From Nymphaea colorata (taxonomy: Eukaryota > Streptophyta > Magnoliopsida > Nymphaeales > Nymphaeaceae), in assembly GCF_008831285.2 (NCBI RefSeq), contig NW_022204507.1, positions 2,172,001 through 2,236,000 of the forward strand: a stretch of DNA of 64,000 nt. Reading direction: 5' to 3'. Both the position numbers and the translations under genes were made by a program. Below are positions 13,973 through 26,470 of the stretch, piece after piece. The notes under the pieces were generated by a model. The model was not told where the DNA came from. It did no database searches and saw nothing but the letters and a program-made list of their open reading frames with translations. Position 1 is the stretch's first letter; each line of letters opens with the position of its first letter.

Positions 13973-14668
13973 TTATCTATTTTCCCTTTTGCATGCATAT
14001 CTCTTAAAATTGCTCCACATAGCTGCAGGTTGGGTTTCCACAAGTTGCCGTATGTACTCACCAATGGTTTCAAAAGTATCATCATTCATGGTTGTAGAGG
14101 TTCTTGCTCTTTTGTTTCCCCTCATGCTGTTAAAGGTTTCTCCTTGAGTATGAGTATTGCTATCCATTGGTGAAGTAGGTAACTGAAAATCATTCTCGTC
14201 TTGCTCATCCACATTTATTTGTATATCATCTAGTGACCTACTATCTATGCCACTCCTGTTGTCACCCAATGCAGTAGAAGAACCCCAAATTTGTATTGCA
14301 TGCTCATAATATTTCCATGTTGCTGGCAATTTATATTTTTTTCTATTTGGGTACTTTTGTATATTTATTTTCACACGGTATCATCCGCTTGTATAATTTT
14401 TTTTATTTGGGTCCAACCCAAATCCTGAAGTAGTAAGCATCTCTTTCATCAGTTGTAAGTCAGGTTTTGCTCTTTTCAACTTGTTTCGAATTTTCTCTAA
14501 TGTAAACATTGGTCCATATGCTTCTATCATTTTTTGTTCAACCACCTTCATAACAGTTTCTTTTAGTCCACCTGATGTTCGCTAAAACTTAGCTTGCTCT
14601 AACATCATGTCAAATAAAAAGTGCACTTAATCTTCATCCCACTATAGTTTGTCATGGTGGCTACTCAT
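13973..14668 (-). pseudogene. Harbinger second ORF, Myb/SANT-like DNA-binding protein, four stops
   Basis: PIF/Harbinger elements carry a second gene whose Myb/SANT-like protein binds DNA and assists the transposase. From the ATG at 14668 the minus strand reads MSSHHDKL, stop, WDED, stop, then a trihelix-like segment (HFLFDMMLEQAKF, GGLKETVMKVVEQKM, LEKIRNKLKRAKPDLQL). It continues into an acidic, poorly conserved half (to 13973) containing NKRARTSTTMNDDTFE. Four in-frame stops (TAG, TAA, TAG, TGA) interrupt the N-terminal domain. Its position upstream of, and on the same strand as, the DDE transposase is the standard two-gene arrangement. Confidence 0.8.
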
Positions 14669-16448
14669 CTAAGTTTAACAAATAGAAGTACAAGAAAATC
14701 AAACAATTTAGTTACATGAAATAAGTTTAAACAATTGACTGTTTGTGCAAATAAGCAAATATACAATCAGCAACATCAAATAAACAAATATGTTTAAGCA
14801 ATGAACAAACCGATCAAGAAGTCCCCATTTACATTATAGTTCGACTCTCTGATAAGCCATATCAAGGATGGCCTGTAAGATTGTGATTGCATACTTGAAA
14901 CATGATGACCAAAGTATCTGTACTTATAAAGCTCATCGTTTAAAAAATCTTCAATGCACATTCGTCAGAACAACTCCAAAACTTGCCAATTATGTCATTT
15001 AGAACGTGGCATGTCTGTCCCTACTAGCCCACACAAATTGTTTGATCGACAAAATGAAACAAAAACCAACTTCGAAATGGTTCCGTCCAAATGCAGCATA
15101 CTGACCAACATGTAAGTGAAATAATAGCTTCTTCTCTCACTTTATTAATATAAAAGATGATTTTCAGCCCGTGCGCATTCGGGTGACATTTAAAAAAAAG
15201 ATAGGCGCTGAAACAATATTCATTGCATTGGTCTAAACCTTTTAGAAAGCAGTATTTAAATATGCACTGTCCAGAAGTAATAATGGCCTTGAACCAACGA
15301 ATTTAGAACTCGGCCAAAATAAGAGTCCGATAATAAAACATTTAACAAACATAAAATGCTGAAATCGATCATGTTGGGTGTTGATAATCAAATATGCGGA
15401 TGCCAATGCCCCATCAAAGACATGTGCACTTTGGTGATGATATAATGGACATTATTAAAGCAATTACAAGCAACTCATGGAGCAAGAAGGTCATTTTTTC
15501 CCCCTTTCTATGGATTAATAGGGCTCTTCTTTGCTATAGTGCAGTGCATTGATCTTGCGCATCTAATGGTAGAGTTGTGGTTGGAGGGACTGTGGATAGC
15601 TAAACTCTAGAAATATTAGAGATGTTTGGAATCCAGACAGTTGTACTCGTCAAAGAGAATTTGCGGCCCTGGCCTATTTGGATCTTCAATGCACATTTTC
15701 AGGAGACTATACTTATTAAGCTTGTTAAGCTTCAGATTCTCAGAAGCTGAACTACAGGACCAGTGAACACACTCATGAACAGTGTGGCGGTCTGGGACTT
15801 GCTATGTAAAAACTAAGAAGAACTGAAAAACCATTGCAAACAGAATTATGAGGGCCATGTTGAATCATCTTCAACGTCAGATAGAACAATTCATGTGGGA
15901 CCAAGATTTCTGTGCATGAACAATTTATTGCATGGCAGAATGATCCATGACAGACAGGCTCTCTAGTGGTTGTCTGTCCTGCTTTAAAGTAGTGGTGAAC
16001 ATGACAACTCTTTTCTGGTTGACTGTCCTGCTTTTCAGGTAATGATGAACATGACAACAAATAGGTGGAGCATAGTGCAGAGGTTATACATATAAAGTCA
16101 TCTTATAGGAGGATGATATATGGTTACTTTTGAAAATGCGAACGCTAGTCTTCCTCTCTAGCATGTGGACAGACTAACATCTAATTCAATGCTATTGAAT
16201 CTAACTTATGAAACTATTTCCTGCCTGCAGTCTTGTTCTCTGTCTACCAATCTTAGTGGCTGAGAGTACTCTACTACCCAGGTTCCATTCAGTTTTCCTG
16301 ATGAAGTACCAGGAATATTGAAGCAACTGATCAATGCATCCTTATGAAAATATCTGGTTATTATAACATGAAGGAAACTACAAGTGTATTGATATATCTA
16401 TCTTCACATTGAAAAGGGGAAAAAGGGCGAAAAAGAGGATGACCTTAC
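14669..16448. other. Unassigned segment 5' of the Harbinger genes
   Basis: Contains no recognisable coding region. At about 15960-16060 a roughly 59-bp unit (GTTGTCTGTCCTGCTTTAAAG... and GTTGACTGTCCTGCTTTTCAGG..., each ending in TGAACATGACAAC) is tandemly duplicated. I could not find the second Harbinger terminus here. Confidence 0.35.
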
Positions 16449-16505
16449 CTCGACGACAAGCTGCTGCTGGGCTGCAATGGAAGCTACGGTTGGTCTACTG
16501 GTAGC
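16449..16505 (-). CDS. Possible 57-nt internal exon of an unidentified gene
   Basis: The minus strand shows TTTGCAG, then 57 open bases, then GTAAGG, so both splice sites match the consensus. The exon reads ATSRPTVASIAAQQQLVVE in phase 0. A second exon-like block with an ATG and a GTGAGT donor lies upstream at 18141-18234 and also ends in phase 0. I do not recognise the protein. This could be chance splice-like sequence; transcript data would decide. Confidence 0.3.
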
Positions 16506-18140
16506 CTGCAAATGACAAACGGCAATGGGAAAAGGGCAAGAAAAAGAATAAGAATACAGTAAAATACAGTTATCATGCTTGTTCTTGGAAAAAAAGGGAA
16601 ACAATGTTTTCACAGGCAACAAGTGATTACCACACCATTATTAGATCATTGTAGAATAAAAGCAAACATCTATAAGAATTTTTGTTTATTTAACCAAAAA
16701 GAAAAAAAAAGGAAGATGCCAAAATGAACCTCAATTAAAATCAAGAGGAGCAGGTTGCCAAACCCAATAAATGAATACAGTGGCTAGACTTCTCATTTCA
16801 GATGGCAGCACACAGAAAAGAATACCAGTCCTTTTATGGCACTTATAAAATGCTTACTATTTATATTTGGGATATTATGTTAGGTGTGAAAAAAATACGT
16901 ATTTGTAGTTTCAAATTTAAAAACTCTCTTTTAACAGGAATAAAAGGCCAAGCCTTTTCGTTGTGTATCAGTTTTCGATGTAAGAAGGGAATTCCAACAG
17001 TACCACTCAAAGCCAAGTTTCTATGTTCTGTCACGTGAAGGAGACATTTATTTTCCCTTTTAAAATGGAAAGACAGAGGAAGAGGATGGTGACAATATAA
17101 TGGCCTGGTCTGTACACTTACGCATAACAACTGCTAAAAAGAGAGAGAAAGAGAGAGGGAGAGAGAGAGGATGCACATTACGACAAAAAAATATATATAT
17201 ATTTACTTTCATTTGGTAGATAATGTAAACAATTAAGGTTATATATTACAACAAGTATTTTATATACATCAAATTGGTAAAAATGACATTCGATAAACAA
17301 GGCCTCTTCAGCTAGAGTGTACACATCGTCTCAGCCTCTGTAACAAAAACAGAGACGGCCGACTAGTATTACAGCGACATCTCAACTTGTCGAAGTTGAG
17401 TAAAATGGATCATGTTCAAAACAGAAGTAGCGAACCAGTAAAAATGGATCTCAAACTGTTGACATGATTACAAGAGAGTTCTTGCATGAAGGTAGTCACA
17501 GAAAATGTGTGTTATTAACAAAAAAGCACGTTTAAAAGTTGAAAAATAATTAACTGGTCAGGCGAACAAAGCCTGAAAGCAAAAAACATGTTTTTTTGAA
17601 CAAAAAAATGCATTTTATTTTCATGTTTCCCCCTTTTTCATTTTTTCGTGTTTTTAACATTGTTTTTGGTTATGTATATGTGTACTTTAGCTTAATGGCA
17701 ACGACCATGACAAGAACAGGCCAGCTTCTGATAAAGAAGAAGGGATATTCAAACACTCAGTCAAACAAGAAAAAGGATAAAGAAGTCAATGGAACTGATT
17801 GAAAGAGGTAGACAGGAGGGAAGGGAGACAAGCACAAAGCAGCAGTCTGAAAAGTGAAACAAAAGAAAGATCAAGAAACAGGGGAGAGACTCTGCCTCAT
17901 GCTTCCTAGTGCTTCTGTCCTGTGTAAATAGGAAGCCTGATGGCTATGAGGAATATGGTAATCAGTCCAAAGAGATGATGGAGTGAATCAAAATGGAGAT
18001 CCCACTGGTGTGCAAGTTTGCAAACTCCACCACTCTGTTCTGGTTGGGCAACTGAAACAGCAAGCTCAGACTCAAGAACACAAACAATGCCGTCGCCATC
18101 ACCACGGGACCAGAATGCAATATTCTTCTCTTCGACTCAC
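16506..18140. other. Unassigned, possible intron
   Basis: AT-rich sequence with a short GA-rich run at about 17140-17170 and scattered low-complexity tracts. No domain was recognised. If the flanking exon-like blocks belong to one gene, this stretch would be its intron. Confidence 0.3.
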
Positions 18141-18234
18141 CTTAGACCCAGAGACAGAGGAAATGCACACCTCCGAAATGAATTGCCCATCCTTCACAAT
18201 CTGGATGTGCATTCTCCAACCCCCTCCTCTGGCT
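18141..18234 (-). other. Possible first coding exon (MHIQIVKDGQ...)
   Basis: On the minus strand an AG at the end of TATATAGATTAG is followed by about 94 bases ending at a GTGAGT donor. Inside, an ATG opens 24 codons beginning MHIQIVKDGQFISEV. Further upstream (18920-19040) GC rises and resembles a leader. No family was recognised, and an exon in an untranslated transcript is equally possible. Confidence 0.25.
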
Positions 18235-18924
18235 AATCTATATAAAAACTTCGTAACCTTAACCAGATTTTATATTCCATCTGCTCTCTCAAGAATAAAA
18301 TAGTGACATGACCAACTCGTGAACCATTTTCTCTTTTCCTTACAAAGAATCACATAGTATTCTTAAAATAGAGACAACAAAGATAATAAAAGAAGGCAGC
18401 ACGCAATGACACCAATAAAAGAGTAGGCTCTGGTTCAGCTGTACAAGTACAATTCTAAAATTGGTAGGAGAAAACAAAAGAGGCATGACATGTATTGCAT
18501 AAGGAAAATCAAGGAGAGACAGAGACAGAGCAAGTATAGCATATATGAGGAGCAAGCCACCGACTGCAACGGATCCTGCTCAATTTGCCCAAGATTTTGG
18601 TCTCACACCGTTGGGGATAAAATTAAATAGCAAGTATAACACAGAACAGAAAAAGGATAATATGCTAAATCAATGATAATATGTTTTCTTTGCTAAATCG
18701 ATTGTAAACGAGTGTAACAAAGATTAGAGTGTTTAATAGTTTTCGATATATATGTCTACCATGAAGTAACAGGCAATTGGTAATGTAAGGGAGATAATAT
18801 TTAACGATGGCCGATCAGGAAAGCTGGTAGACGCATGCGAAGGTAGCAGTAGTAGTAATCATCTCTGCACTGTACAAGGAAAAAATGCAAAACCCAAAAT
18901 CTTCAATGTAGTCAATTGTGCCGA

Positions 18925-18980
18925 TTCCTCAGGTGGAGCAGAGGAGGCGCGGCGACGGTTCCTCAGGTGGAGCAGAGGAC
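18925..18980. repeat. Short GC-rich tandem duplication (period 34)
   Basis: TTCCTCAGGTGGAGCAGAGG occurs at 18925 and again at 18959. The block lies in a GC island (18920-19050) that also holds diverged GGAGCAGA words. Confidence 0.85.
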
Positions 18981-19059
18981 TCTGCGACGTCGAGTAGAGG
19001 AGGACGATTGCTAAGGAGGAGCAGATGAGTCTGCGAAGCTGAGAAGAGGAGGCGCAACA

Positions 19060-19798
19060 AAGATGCTCTGAGCTTTATTAAATATATAGGCAAATATTGT
19101 TATTGCATGCTATTAAGCTTTAATAACATGAAGTCCCGATAAACATATCCATAAACCTAGCCTAACCAAGTGATCATGTAAACTTTCTGGCCACAAAGTC
19201 AACCGGTACAGTCTGATTACAGATTTGCCACGTAAAACCTTAGAAGGTTTCAAGTGGATGATTCCACTCCATGAAAAATGTAATGTCTAAGTGGTTCGGT
19301 TGAGAGTTTTACAGGATTTTTCCTCTTCTGCGAAAGGTAATTTTGTCTTTTCTGTTTTAGAATGAAAGCAACTTCTGCATCTTTGTCATTTTGGGGGCTT
19401 TTTTTTGTCCTTATCATTGAGTTCAAAAATGGATGCCCAAGTGGCATTCTACTATGGGCCCTATCAGCACATGGTGACAAAAAATAGGAGGGAGTTGGTG
19501 GGTGCACCACTATACGTCCACAAAAAAAAAAGATGGTTAGGGCTTAAGATATTTTGAAAATTATTTCAAGATAAAATATTCTTTCTAGTTTTTCATTTTT
19601 TAGTTTTTTGTTATTATTTTTTATTAATTGAGAGCATTTTTCACTATTAGTGTATTGGCATGTGGAAATTTTGTGTATCCCATGGTGTGCATAAAATAGG
19701 CTGTAGGTAAGCTTAAAGGGGTTCTCTGCAGCAAAAGATCACTTTGATAGCAACAGGTTTGAATATATGATACGTTCGCCATATCTCGTCTCACCAAC

Positions 19799-19800
<2 letters not shown>
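19060..19800. other. Unassigned spacer
   Basis: No coding motif or repeat structure was recognised. Confidence 0.3.

Positions 19801-19878
<78 letters not shown>
19801..19878. repeat. (TA)n microsatellite
   Basis: About 39 uninterrupted TA units, followed directly by a short ACAC tract. The Ile-Tyr reading frame across it is an artefact of the repeat. Confidence 0.97.
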
Positions 19879-19885
<7 letters not shown>

Positions 19886-20039
19886 CACAATGTTGTAGGA
19901 TGTGGTAAATACCAATTTAATGATCATTTTTAGCTACAAATTGTTAAATTTGGACAACCAGCCACACGAATATATAATGAGAGAGAGATACCATTTTTAT
20001 GTGATGGGCCTATTGTCTTGTAATTTGACACACAAATTC

Positions 20040-20350
20040 TTTTTAGTGTTATTAAGGGGTGTTCAATGAGCTTGAAGTTGAAGAATTTTAAAATTAAAAT
20101 TATTGTTTTCTATGAATAGAAAATTATATTTTAAAAAAACAATTTTTATTCTAGAATTATAAGCTTATCCTCAAATCAAAATTCTGAAATTATGATTATA
20201 ATTTCAGAATTTAAGAACTTTTTATTCTCCCTTTAGGGCACATGTTATGATGGTTTGAATCCATCAGTTATAAAATTTTAATTACTATTTATCAAACAAG
20301 TCATTTTCAGTTTTGAAATCAAAATTTCATTCTATCAAACACAACAAATT
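20040..20350. other. AT-rich region with Harbinger-MITE-like words
   Basis: The stretch begins TTAAGGGGTGTTCAATGAG and ends with CTATCAAACACAAC. Such edges are common in Tourist-like MITEs, but the two ends do not form a clear inverted repeat and no TTA duplication is placed correctly. Recorded as a weak candidate only. Confidence 0.25.
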
Positions 20351-20795
20351 CATTTTCCTCAATAATATAATATACTAAGCATGTGCTAGTGGCGTACAGG
20401 GGAGGGCTCAAGTAACATGTGGCCCTTATATTTGTAAAATATATTTCATTGGGTTGCTGGATCCACTTACATATTGACATGTAAATCTTATATGTTTATC
20501 CATCTTTCTGTAACGATACTTAGCCATCACTTTTAATTCACCTATGTAAGATATTCTGGTCTGGTTCTGGTTCATTCGTGCACCTTTCCCCCCCACCTCT
20601 CTCTTTCATAATTCAGTAATTGTCATAAAAATTTGAGAAATTCACAAGTAAAGAATCTGCTTTTAATATATCTATAAGTAACAATTTAATATTTGATAAA
20701 TTGTAAAAAGTTGCTTGACATGGTAAAATGATTGACAAACACCTGCTTGATTAATTGAAGAAAAATGTTAAATTCATGAGTAATTTCTACGAAAA

Positions 20796-21005
20796 AAATG
20801 AAAACTATCACATTTTGTACATACACTCTCCCTGGGCCTTTTTTATTAATGTTGATACTTATAAAATCAATGGAAATATTTGAGGAAAGTGACAAAAGAT
20901 GTGGCCCATGAAAAATTTTCCATTTAAAGGTATTTTCTTTTTTATTAGGTTAAAATGGTGTTTTTCATATGTTTTAAAATTTTCTATTATTGGGGCATGT
21001 GTCTG
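20796..21005. repeat. Dispersed repeat, copy 1 (partner at 63814-64000)
   Basis: Closely similar to the last 187 bases of the window in the same orientation. Both contain ACTCTCCCTGGGCC, then TTATTAAT(G/A)TTGATAC, then AAAGATGTGGCCCAT, then GGTATTTTCTT. No coding sequence or terminal structure is visible. The family is unknown to me. Confidence 0.85.
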
Positions 21006-21109
21006 TAAGTTATTGTATAAATATAAATGGTTACTTGTCACTTTCAGAAGGAAAATGCATCAAACCTAGTCGGTCTCATTAATTATCTGCCCAGTCTAAT
21101 TTATCTGGT

Positions 21110-21151
21110 GATATATATATATATATATATATATATAGATATATATATATC
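21110..21151. repeat. (AT)n microsatellite with a GAT interruption
   Basis: AT dinucleotides interrupted once by AGAT. Confidence 0.9.
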
Positions 21152-21411
21152 AAGTGGTGCACAGACTGATGGGTTCGATTCAATGACGGTAAGAAGGTAT
21201 TCATACCCCGCCTCATATATTGCATTATTCGTTCTTTAAAAGAATCTCAGCTTATGCTGATATACCATGAGGGGTTCTTCTCAATGACAAATTGTCATTT
21301 ATTACATCATCATGATAGCAACGGTATCAGCTTGGTTTCAAATTGAAATAACACCTGGTAATAGGATATATAGCAAAAAATTTACAACTGTTTTGTCTCG
21401 ATAGAAATAAA

Positions 21412-22135
21412 CTCAACAATATTTGCAATTATTTGATGTGTTAAGAATAAAATTCTGATGAAATGGAGGTGCTTTGGGCGTCACTCTCTTTCACTGTAGA
21501 ACATGGGGAAACAACCTGCTCACAAAATGATAAAGGTTGGGGGCTTTCCCCCCAGAAAGCTGTTACTCCAACCTGCTTCCCAAATGGAGGCACTAATTGG
21601 GTCTTGTTATATATGCACTGTTTTAACATATTTTAAGATAGTATTTAATTAACTTTTTTGTATGTTGCATTTTGAGAAAAAGATGACTTTTAGTTTCTAA
21701 TACTGTTCGAGGATTGACAATTCATTCAACCAAATCGGTGATAAATTTCTGCATCTGAACTGGTTGAAATCACAATTGTAGAATCAATTTTTTTGATGGA
21801 GTATAATACCCAGCACAATGTTTAGGAAGGAGAACGTAAATTAATTCATGCATTATTGCACCACAAACTACAGATAAATGACATGTCTATGATAAACATG
21901 AAAATAAGTAACCAACACAGAGAGCTCAAAATTTTGAGACCCACTTTGTAAGCTTAATTCATTTCCTCCTTTCCTACCCACGTACAGATCCACATTTTAC
22001 AAGTAACTCAGTTGTTTTCTAATGCACTACTGTCATTTAAAACATCTCATATTTCATCCTTTCATTTTATTGATTTTTTCAAAGCTATTTTTTGTAGAAT
22101 GTTGCATTCTTGGATACATGTTCTATGTGGACATC
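21412..22135. repeat. Dispersed repeat X, copy 1 (partner at 51893-52512)
   Basis: A long collinear match to 51893-52512, for example ATTTGCAATTATTTG, GAAATGGAGG(T/C)(G/A)CTTTGGGCG, AACATGGGGAAACAA, GAGGCACTAATTGGG, AAATGACATGTCTATGATAAA, TTTTGAGACCCACTTTGTAA and GTTGCATTCTTGGAT. About 150 bases at 21645-21795 are absent from the partner. No ORF is shared. Copy 2 stops where copia LTR sequence begins, so X may be part of a larger uncharacterised element. Confidence 0.85.
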
Positions 22136-22159
22136 ACGTTCTTGTTGCAGTAATGCAAG

Positions 22160-23040
22160 GCGTATGTATGTCTAGATTTGATTGCTGCATTTAAAGATCA
22201 TTTCATATCTTCAAATGTTATGGATGGAACATGGTTTTATTTTTTATTTTTTCACAATCCTACTTGGAAAGTTGCAATGAGAAGGATAGCACGTAACATG
22301 AAAAAACAAAAAAAAAAATTACATCAAGCAAGCAAAAAGTCATGTGGAACCATCTGTTGAGTGCTTCGAGTAATATTTATTTCAAAAACATTATTGCATA
22401 AGTTAATGTACAATATTGTTAGAAAAAAATTAAAGATGATGTGAACCTAAACTTTTGAGACCAATTTGTTTTTTAATGACGGCAAATTTTTTATTGAAGA
22501 CATAGCACACGGAAATAATTTTTCAAACATCCATAATTTTTATACTATTAAGCATCATTACAAACTATATTGACAACAAACCACTATTATTTAGAAGATA
22601 CACTGAACAAGTCAACCGAGTCAAATCTTAGAATAAAAGGCATAAAATTTTCATGATTCTAGTCTTTAAAATTCTGGTACATCATTGACCGGTTTTGGCA
22701 TAACAAGGCCATCTCAGGAATCCTCCAGTGACATTGCCAGCCCTTTGATTTGCAATCACCTGAAAAGGGAAGTTGGGGATGAGAAGTTTGGAAAGTTTCC
22801 AAAACAATGCATACTATTAACTTATTCCAGCTTATGTTAAGTAATTTGAAAGTGTTGTCTCACTTCTACATGAAACTGAGAGATTCAATATATGGTTTCA
22901 AGAACAAATATTCACACCAAAACATGTAACAATGAAAAGTACAACATTCATGAATATGAGAGATTGTTTTGTCTGCCGCTTCATGTTTGTAATGAGCATA
23001 TGCTGGATGTGGTCTTTTCATTGCCAAATATTACATATGC
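22160..23040. other. Unassigned AT-rich spacer
   Basis: No family motif, tandem structure or paired inverted repeats were recognised. Confidence 0.3.
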
Positions 23041-23044
23041 ATAT

Positions 23045-23388
23045 GCATGAGATAACAAATAGGTACGAAGTAACAAATAAGTAGGAGATAATGTTTATGA
23101 GAAAACAAAACATTTATGAGATAATGGATGGACCGATGGATATATGAGGCAACACTAAACATATATGAGTTGATGTTTATGAGATAATAAAACATATGCA
23201 AGATAATAAGATAATAGATGGATGTATGAGATAATACTGAACATAAATATGAGATAATGCTTTTAAGAAAATAAAATACTTATAAGATAATGAGATAATG
23301 GACAGATGTATGAGATAATGCTAAACCTAAGTATGAGATAATGTTTATGAAATAAAAAAATATTTGTGAGATAATGAGATAACGTTAT
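23045..23388. repeat. 84-bp minisatellite built on GAGATAAT
   Basis: About four copies of an 84-bp unit, the first diverged. Each unit carries ATAATGAGATAATGGA(C/T), TGTATGAGATAATGCTAAAC, TATGAGATAATGTTTATGA and a short A-rich end. The word GAGATAAT recurs many times per unit, so a shorter ancestral repeat of 8-11 bp probably gave rise to the 84-bp unit. Adenine-rich, with no coding sequence. Confidence 0.85.
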
Positions 23389-23729
23389 GAGCAGGGCAAA
23401 AAAACAAAAAAGCTTTTTTTACTACTTAAAGGAGTATATTCGCCATAACGATATATATATATACACCGATAAATTTTATCCTTACCGAATCCTCAAATTT
23501 TATTTTTGTGGTTTTATTTTTTCTCCCTACAAAGAGTTTTTTTTTTTTATTAATCATGGGCATGTTTTGTCATTATTAAAAAGGCTTACAAAATTGCATA
23601 GACAGGTAACCAGTTTTGCATGAATGTTAGTATCCATGCATGCAATAGTTAACATCTATCTGAAATTTTTGCAATTATATTTTAGTTTCACTTATTAATT
23701 AATTGTGGGTATAATGTATGCTGCTATTA

Positions 23730-26470
23730 TGTTTGTCTAAATTTAGTTGGTCCTTTAGAAAATCTAGTAGGGTCTTAGGAGGGAGAAGCTCTCCTAGGGT
23801 TTTTCAGGGCTCCTTTCATAGGGTTTTTCATTTCTCTCTCTCCCCTATCTATGCTTCTGGGAGACGATGCAACAACTGTGAGAAAGCAAGGCCCCCACCT
23901 CGGATGATGATCCCAGAGATGACAGTGGAGAAAATGAGGTGGTCCTCGATCCAGCAGACCGACAAGGAGGATGTGCTCGAATTTGTGTGGAATGAACGGA
24001 AGTCGATCCCTTCACAAAGGTTCAACTGCAGATAGGATATGCTCGAATTTGTCTGGAGATACTACATTCCTTCACGTTCTGTCCAATGGTGGAGTTGGAG
24101 TGTGGCAATTATGATGATGTCCCATCACAATGAGTTGAACGAAAAGCACAAATAAAATTTTGCTCAAGATGGAAGACAACGTCTCATTTAATGCAGGACC
24201 ATAATGTAGTAGACACTCTCCAACCACATCAAGATCCCCGATGGTTCAAGGTTGAAAGCATCTCACCATCTCCAAAAGAGGTTACCAAAGTAGACAAACT
24301 CCTAATGCTTCCAATATCACAGAGTTTCAGCTCAATGCAGTGTGCAATAGCATTTACAAGATCATTTCAAAAGTCATGGCAGCTAGAATGGAAAAGATCC
24401 TGATTAGAACTGTCAATCAAGATCAAGGAGCATTTCTGCCTAACAAACATATTCATGAATTGGTTTGGATGCTACTAGATGGTTAAAAGCTTAGCTAACC
24501 ATAACTGCCAATCAATGCTTCTGAACCTTGATATGTCAAAGGTGTAGGACAAAGTTAAATGAAACTTCATTAGGAAATCCCTACACCACCTTGGTTTTTG
24601 TGATAATTGGGTTTCCAAGGTAATGATTTTGAAGAAACAAACACATATGCACTCATTATTAAAGGAATAAATGAAGTTTTTTTTTTATAGTGGGGGGATT
24701 AATCAGGGAGATCCCCTCTCCTTCTATCTTTTCACAGTTGTGGTTCAATTTTTTTTTGTGCGTAGGCTTGAATCGTCGGTTCTCATAAGGAAAATCAAAC
24801 TTCTTAAATTCAGAGGGGTCTAGTCAAATATTCTAGGTATCTATCATGCAGATGCAATGATTTTTTGAAGGGATTAAAATAGAATGTGAGAAGTTAGACA
24901 TATCCTTAGAGAATTTGAAAGTGAAGTTGGAATGCTCTTGAATAACCAGAAATCTACATTCATCCTGTTTTATGTTAATGAAAGTGGAGTTTAGTTTACT
25001 TCCAAGACCCTCAGTTGAGAGTTGACTCTCTCCATGCCTCTCTCTATTCTTGAAGAAAATGAACCCTAAAAGTTTGTGTCTGTCTTGTTGAGAAAGTGGA
25101 GAAAAGCAGTATGAAAAAAAAAATCTTCTCTCATACTCTGATATACTATATTTAATTGTTATGTTTTGAATCAGATCGTCAACTACTAGATGATAGCTTT
25201 CTGACTGCCCAGGTCTGTTATGGTAAGGTTGAAAGATTGCACTGTCATTTTCTTTATGCTGACATTAAGAACAAAAAAAAAGCACCTCATGAGATAAAAG
25301 ACCTATGTTACCCTATAGAGGAAGGCAGTGTTTCAGTTTGAAATTTACATTTCCTAAACAAAGCACGCATGATCTTTTTGCTCTTCTAGGCAAGAACAAC
25401 AAGCTTGTTGTGGGCATTGTTTGTGCAAAACAAATATTTAAAGACAGACAGTATGTTGATGTGTCATGTAAAGTCCCAGTGTTCCTGATCATGGAAAAGC
25501 ATCTTGTGGGGTTGGAATGACATTAATCATCTGATTCAACGGATGGTGGATAATAGCAAGACCACCCATTTATCGTCAAAGAGTTGGGATTGGGCATAGT
25601 AGAATACCTTCTTTATAGTAAAAACTTTCTCTTTTGCAACTTGATCCTAGAGACTCCATTGATGAGATGAACAGTATTCACAAACAAGAGACTAGTCAAA
25701 GTTGAACTCACGTTGGATTTCATGTCATTCAGCATACTAGTTTCCTTTATGACAAGAACATCTTGGTGATGGGAGACAAAATAGTAGCAACGGTTCACCA
25801 CCTAAGGCATTAGACAAAAGTAAACTTATAATGTGAAAGAATGTTGCCATTTCTAGAGCTAAATGGTGCACCTTTTTTGGCTACGGAGGTATATATAATG
25901 ACTTATGATAGAACACAAAGAGTTGGCTATGCCTTAGCCAACCAATGTGCGATCTATGATAGACAAATTGAAACAGTAGATCATGTCTTTATCCACTATT
26001 GATGTGCAAAGAAATGGTGAATGTACTTGGGCATAAGTTTGATGTAAACATCCCAAATTGAAAAAGTGCCCAAGAGGCAACCCATTGGTGGTGGAAGAGA
26101 TCTCTAGAGTAAAATGGTCTTAGCTTGTCTAGCATCTTAGTCTACCTATGACCTTTGGGCATATTTAAGAAGTTAAGAAACAACATCTTTTGTGATACTG
26201 ATGCTAACATCAATTGGAAGTATCACGAATGTCATTAGCAGATCGTCATGGTTTTGGTAGCATATGGAAGAGGCGTATTGTTGGATGACTTTATCCATAA
26301 GCCTATACCTCTGGCCTTATTAGAGGTATTGGCATTTATTATGCAATCAGCAAATGGGATATGGTTTGTCCTTGTTGAATGCACATAGCATGAGATTTTC
26401 CTTTCTTCGAGGCAACACCTCCTTAGATACGTTGCACTTGGAAAATCCCCCGGGTGCCAAACCTAGGTAA
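23730..26470 (+). pseudogene. Degraded LINE (non-LTR) retrotransposon
   Basis: Plant L1-type LINEs encode a nucleic-acid-binding protein and an endonuclease/reverse-transcriptase polyprotein. The plus strand here gives, across several frames and stops, an N-terminal block (about 23.72-24.03 kb). It then gives reverse transcriptase motifs: SIYKIISKVMAARMEKIL with NQDQGAFLPNKHI (about 24.34-24.45 kb), LLNLDMSKV followed by LGFCDNWVSKVM, and GGINQGDPLSFYLF (about 24.70 kb). A damaged catalytic box, YHADAMIF, replaces the usual YADD (about 24.85 kb). A zinc-knuckle-like zf-RVT stretch, ANQCAIYDRQIETVDHVF, lies at about 25.94 kb. The segment between the N-terminal block and the reverse transcriptase is only about 300 bases, too short for the endonuclease, which appears deleted. 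No poly(A) tail or target duplication was identified. Confidence 0.85.

Noticed and set aside
19739-19927. Open frame rich in Ile-Tyr
   Set aside because: It is the translation of the (TA)n microsatellite.
23045-23388. CRISPR-like array
   Set aside because: The repeats are not separated by unique spacers, the period is internal to one tandem unit, and the genome is a plant's.
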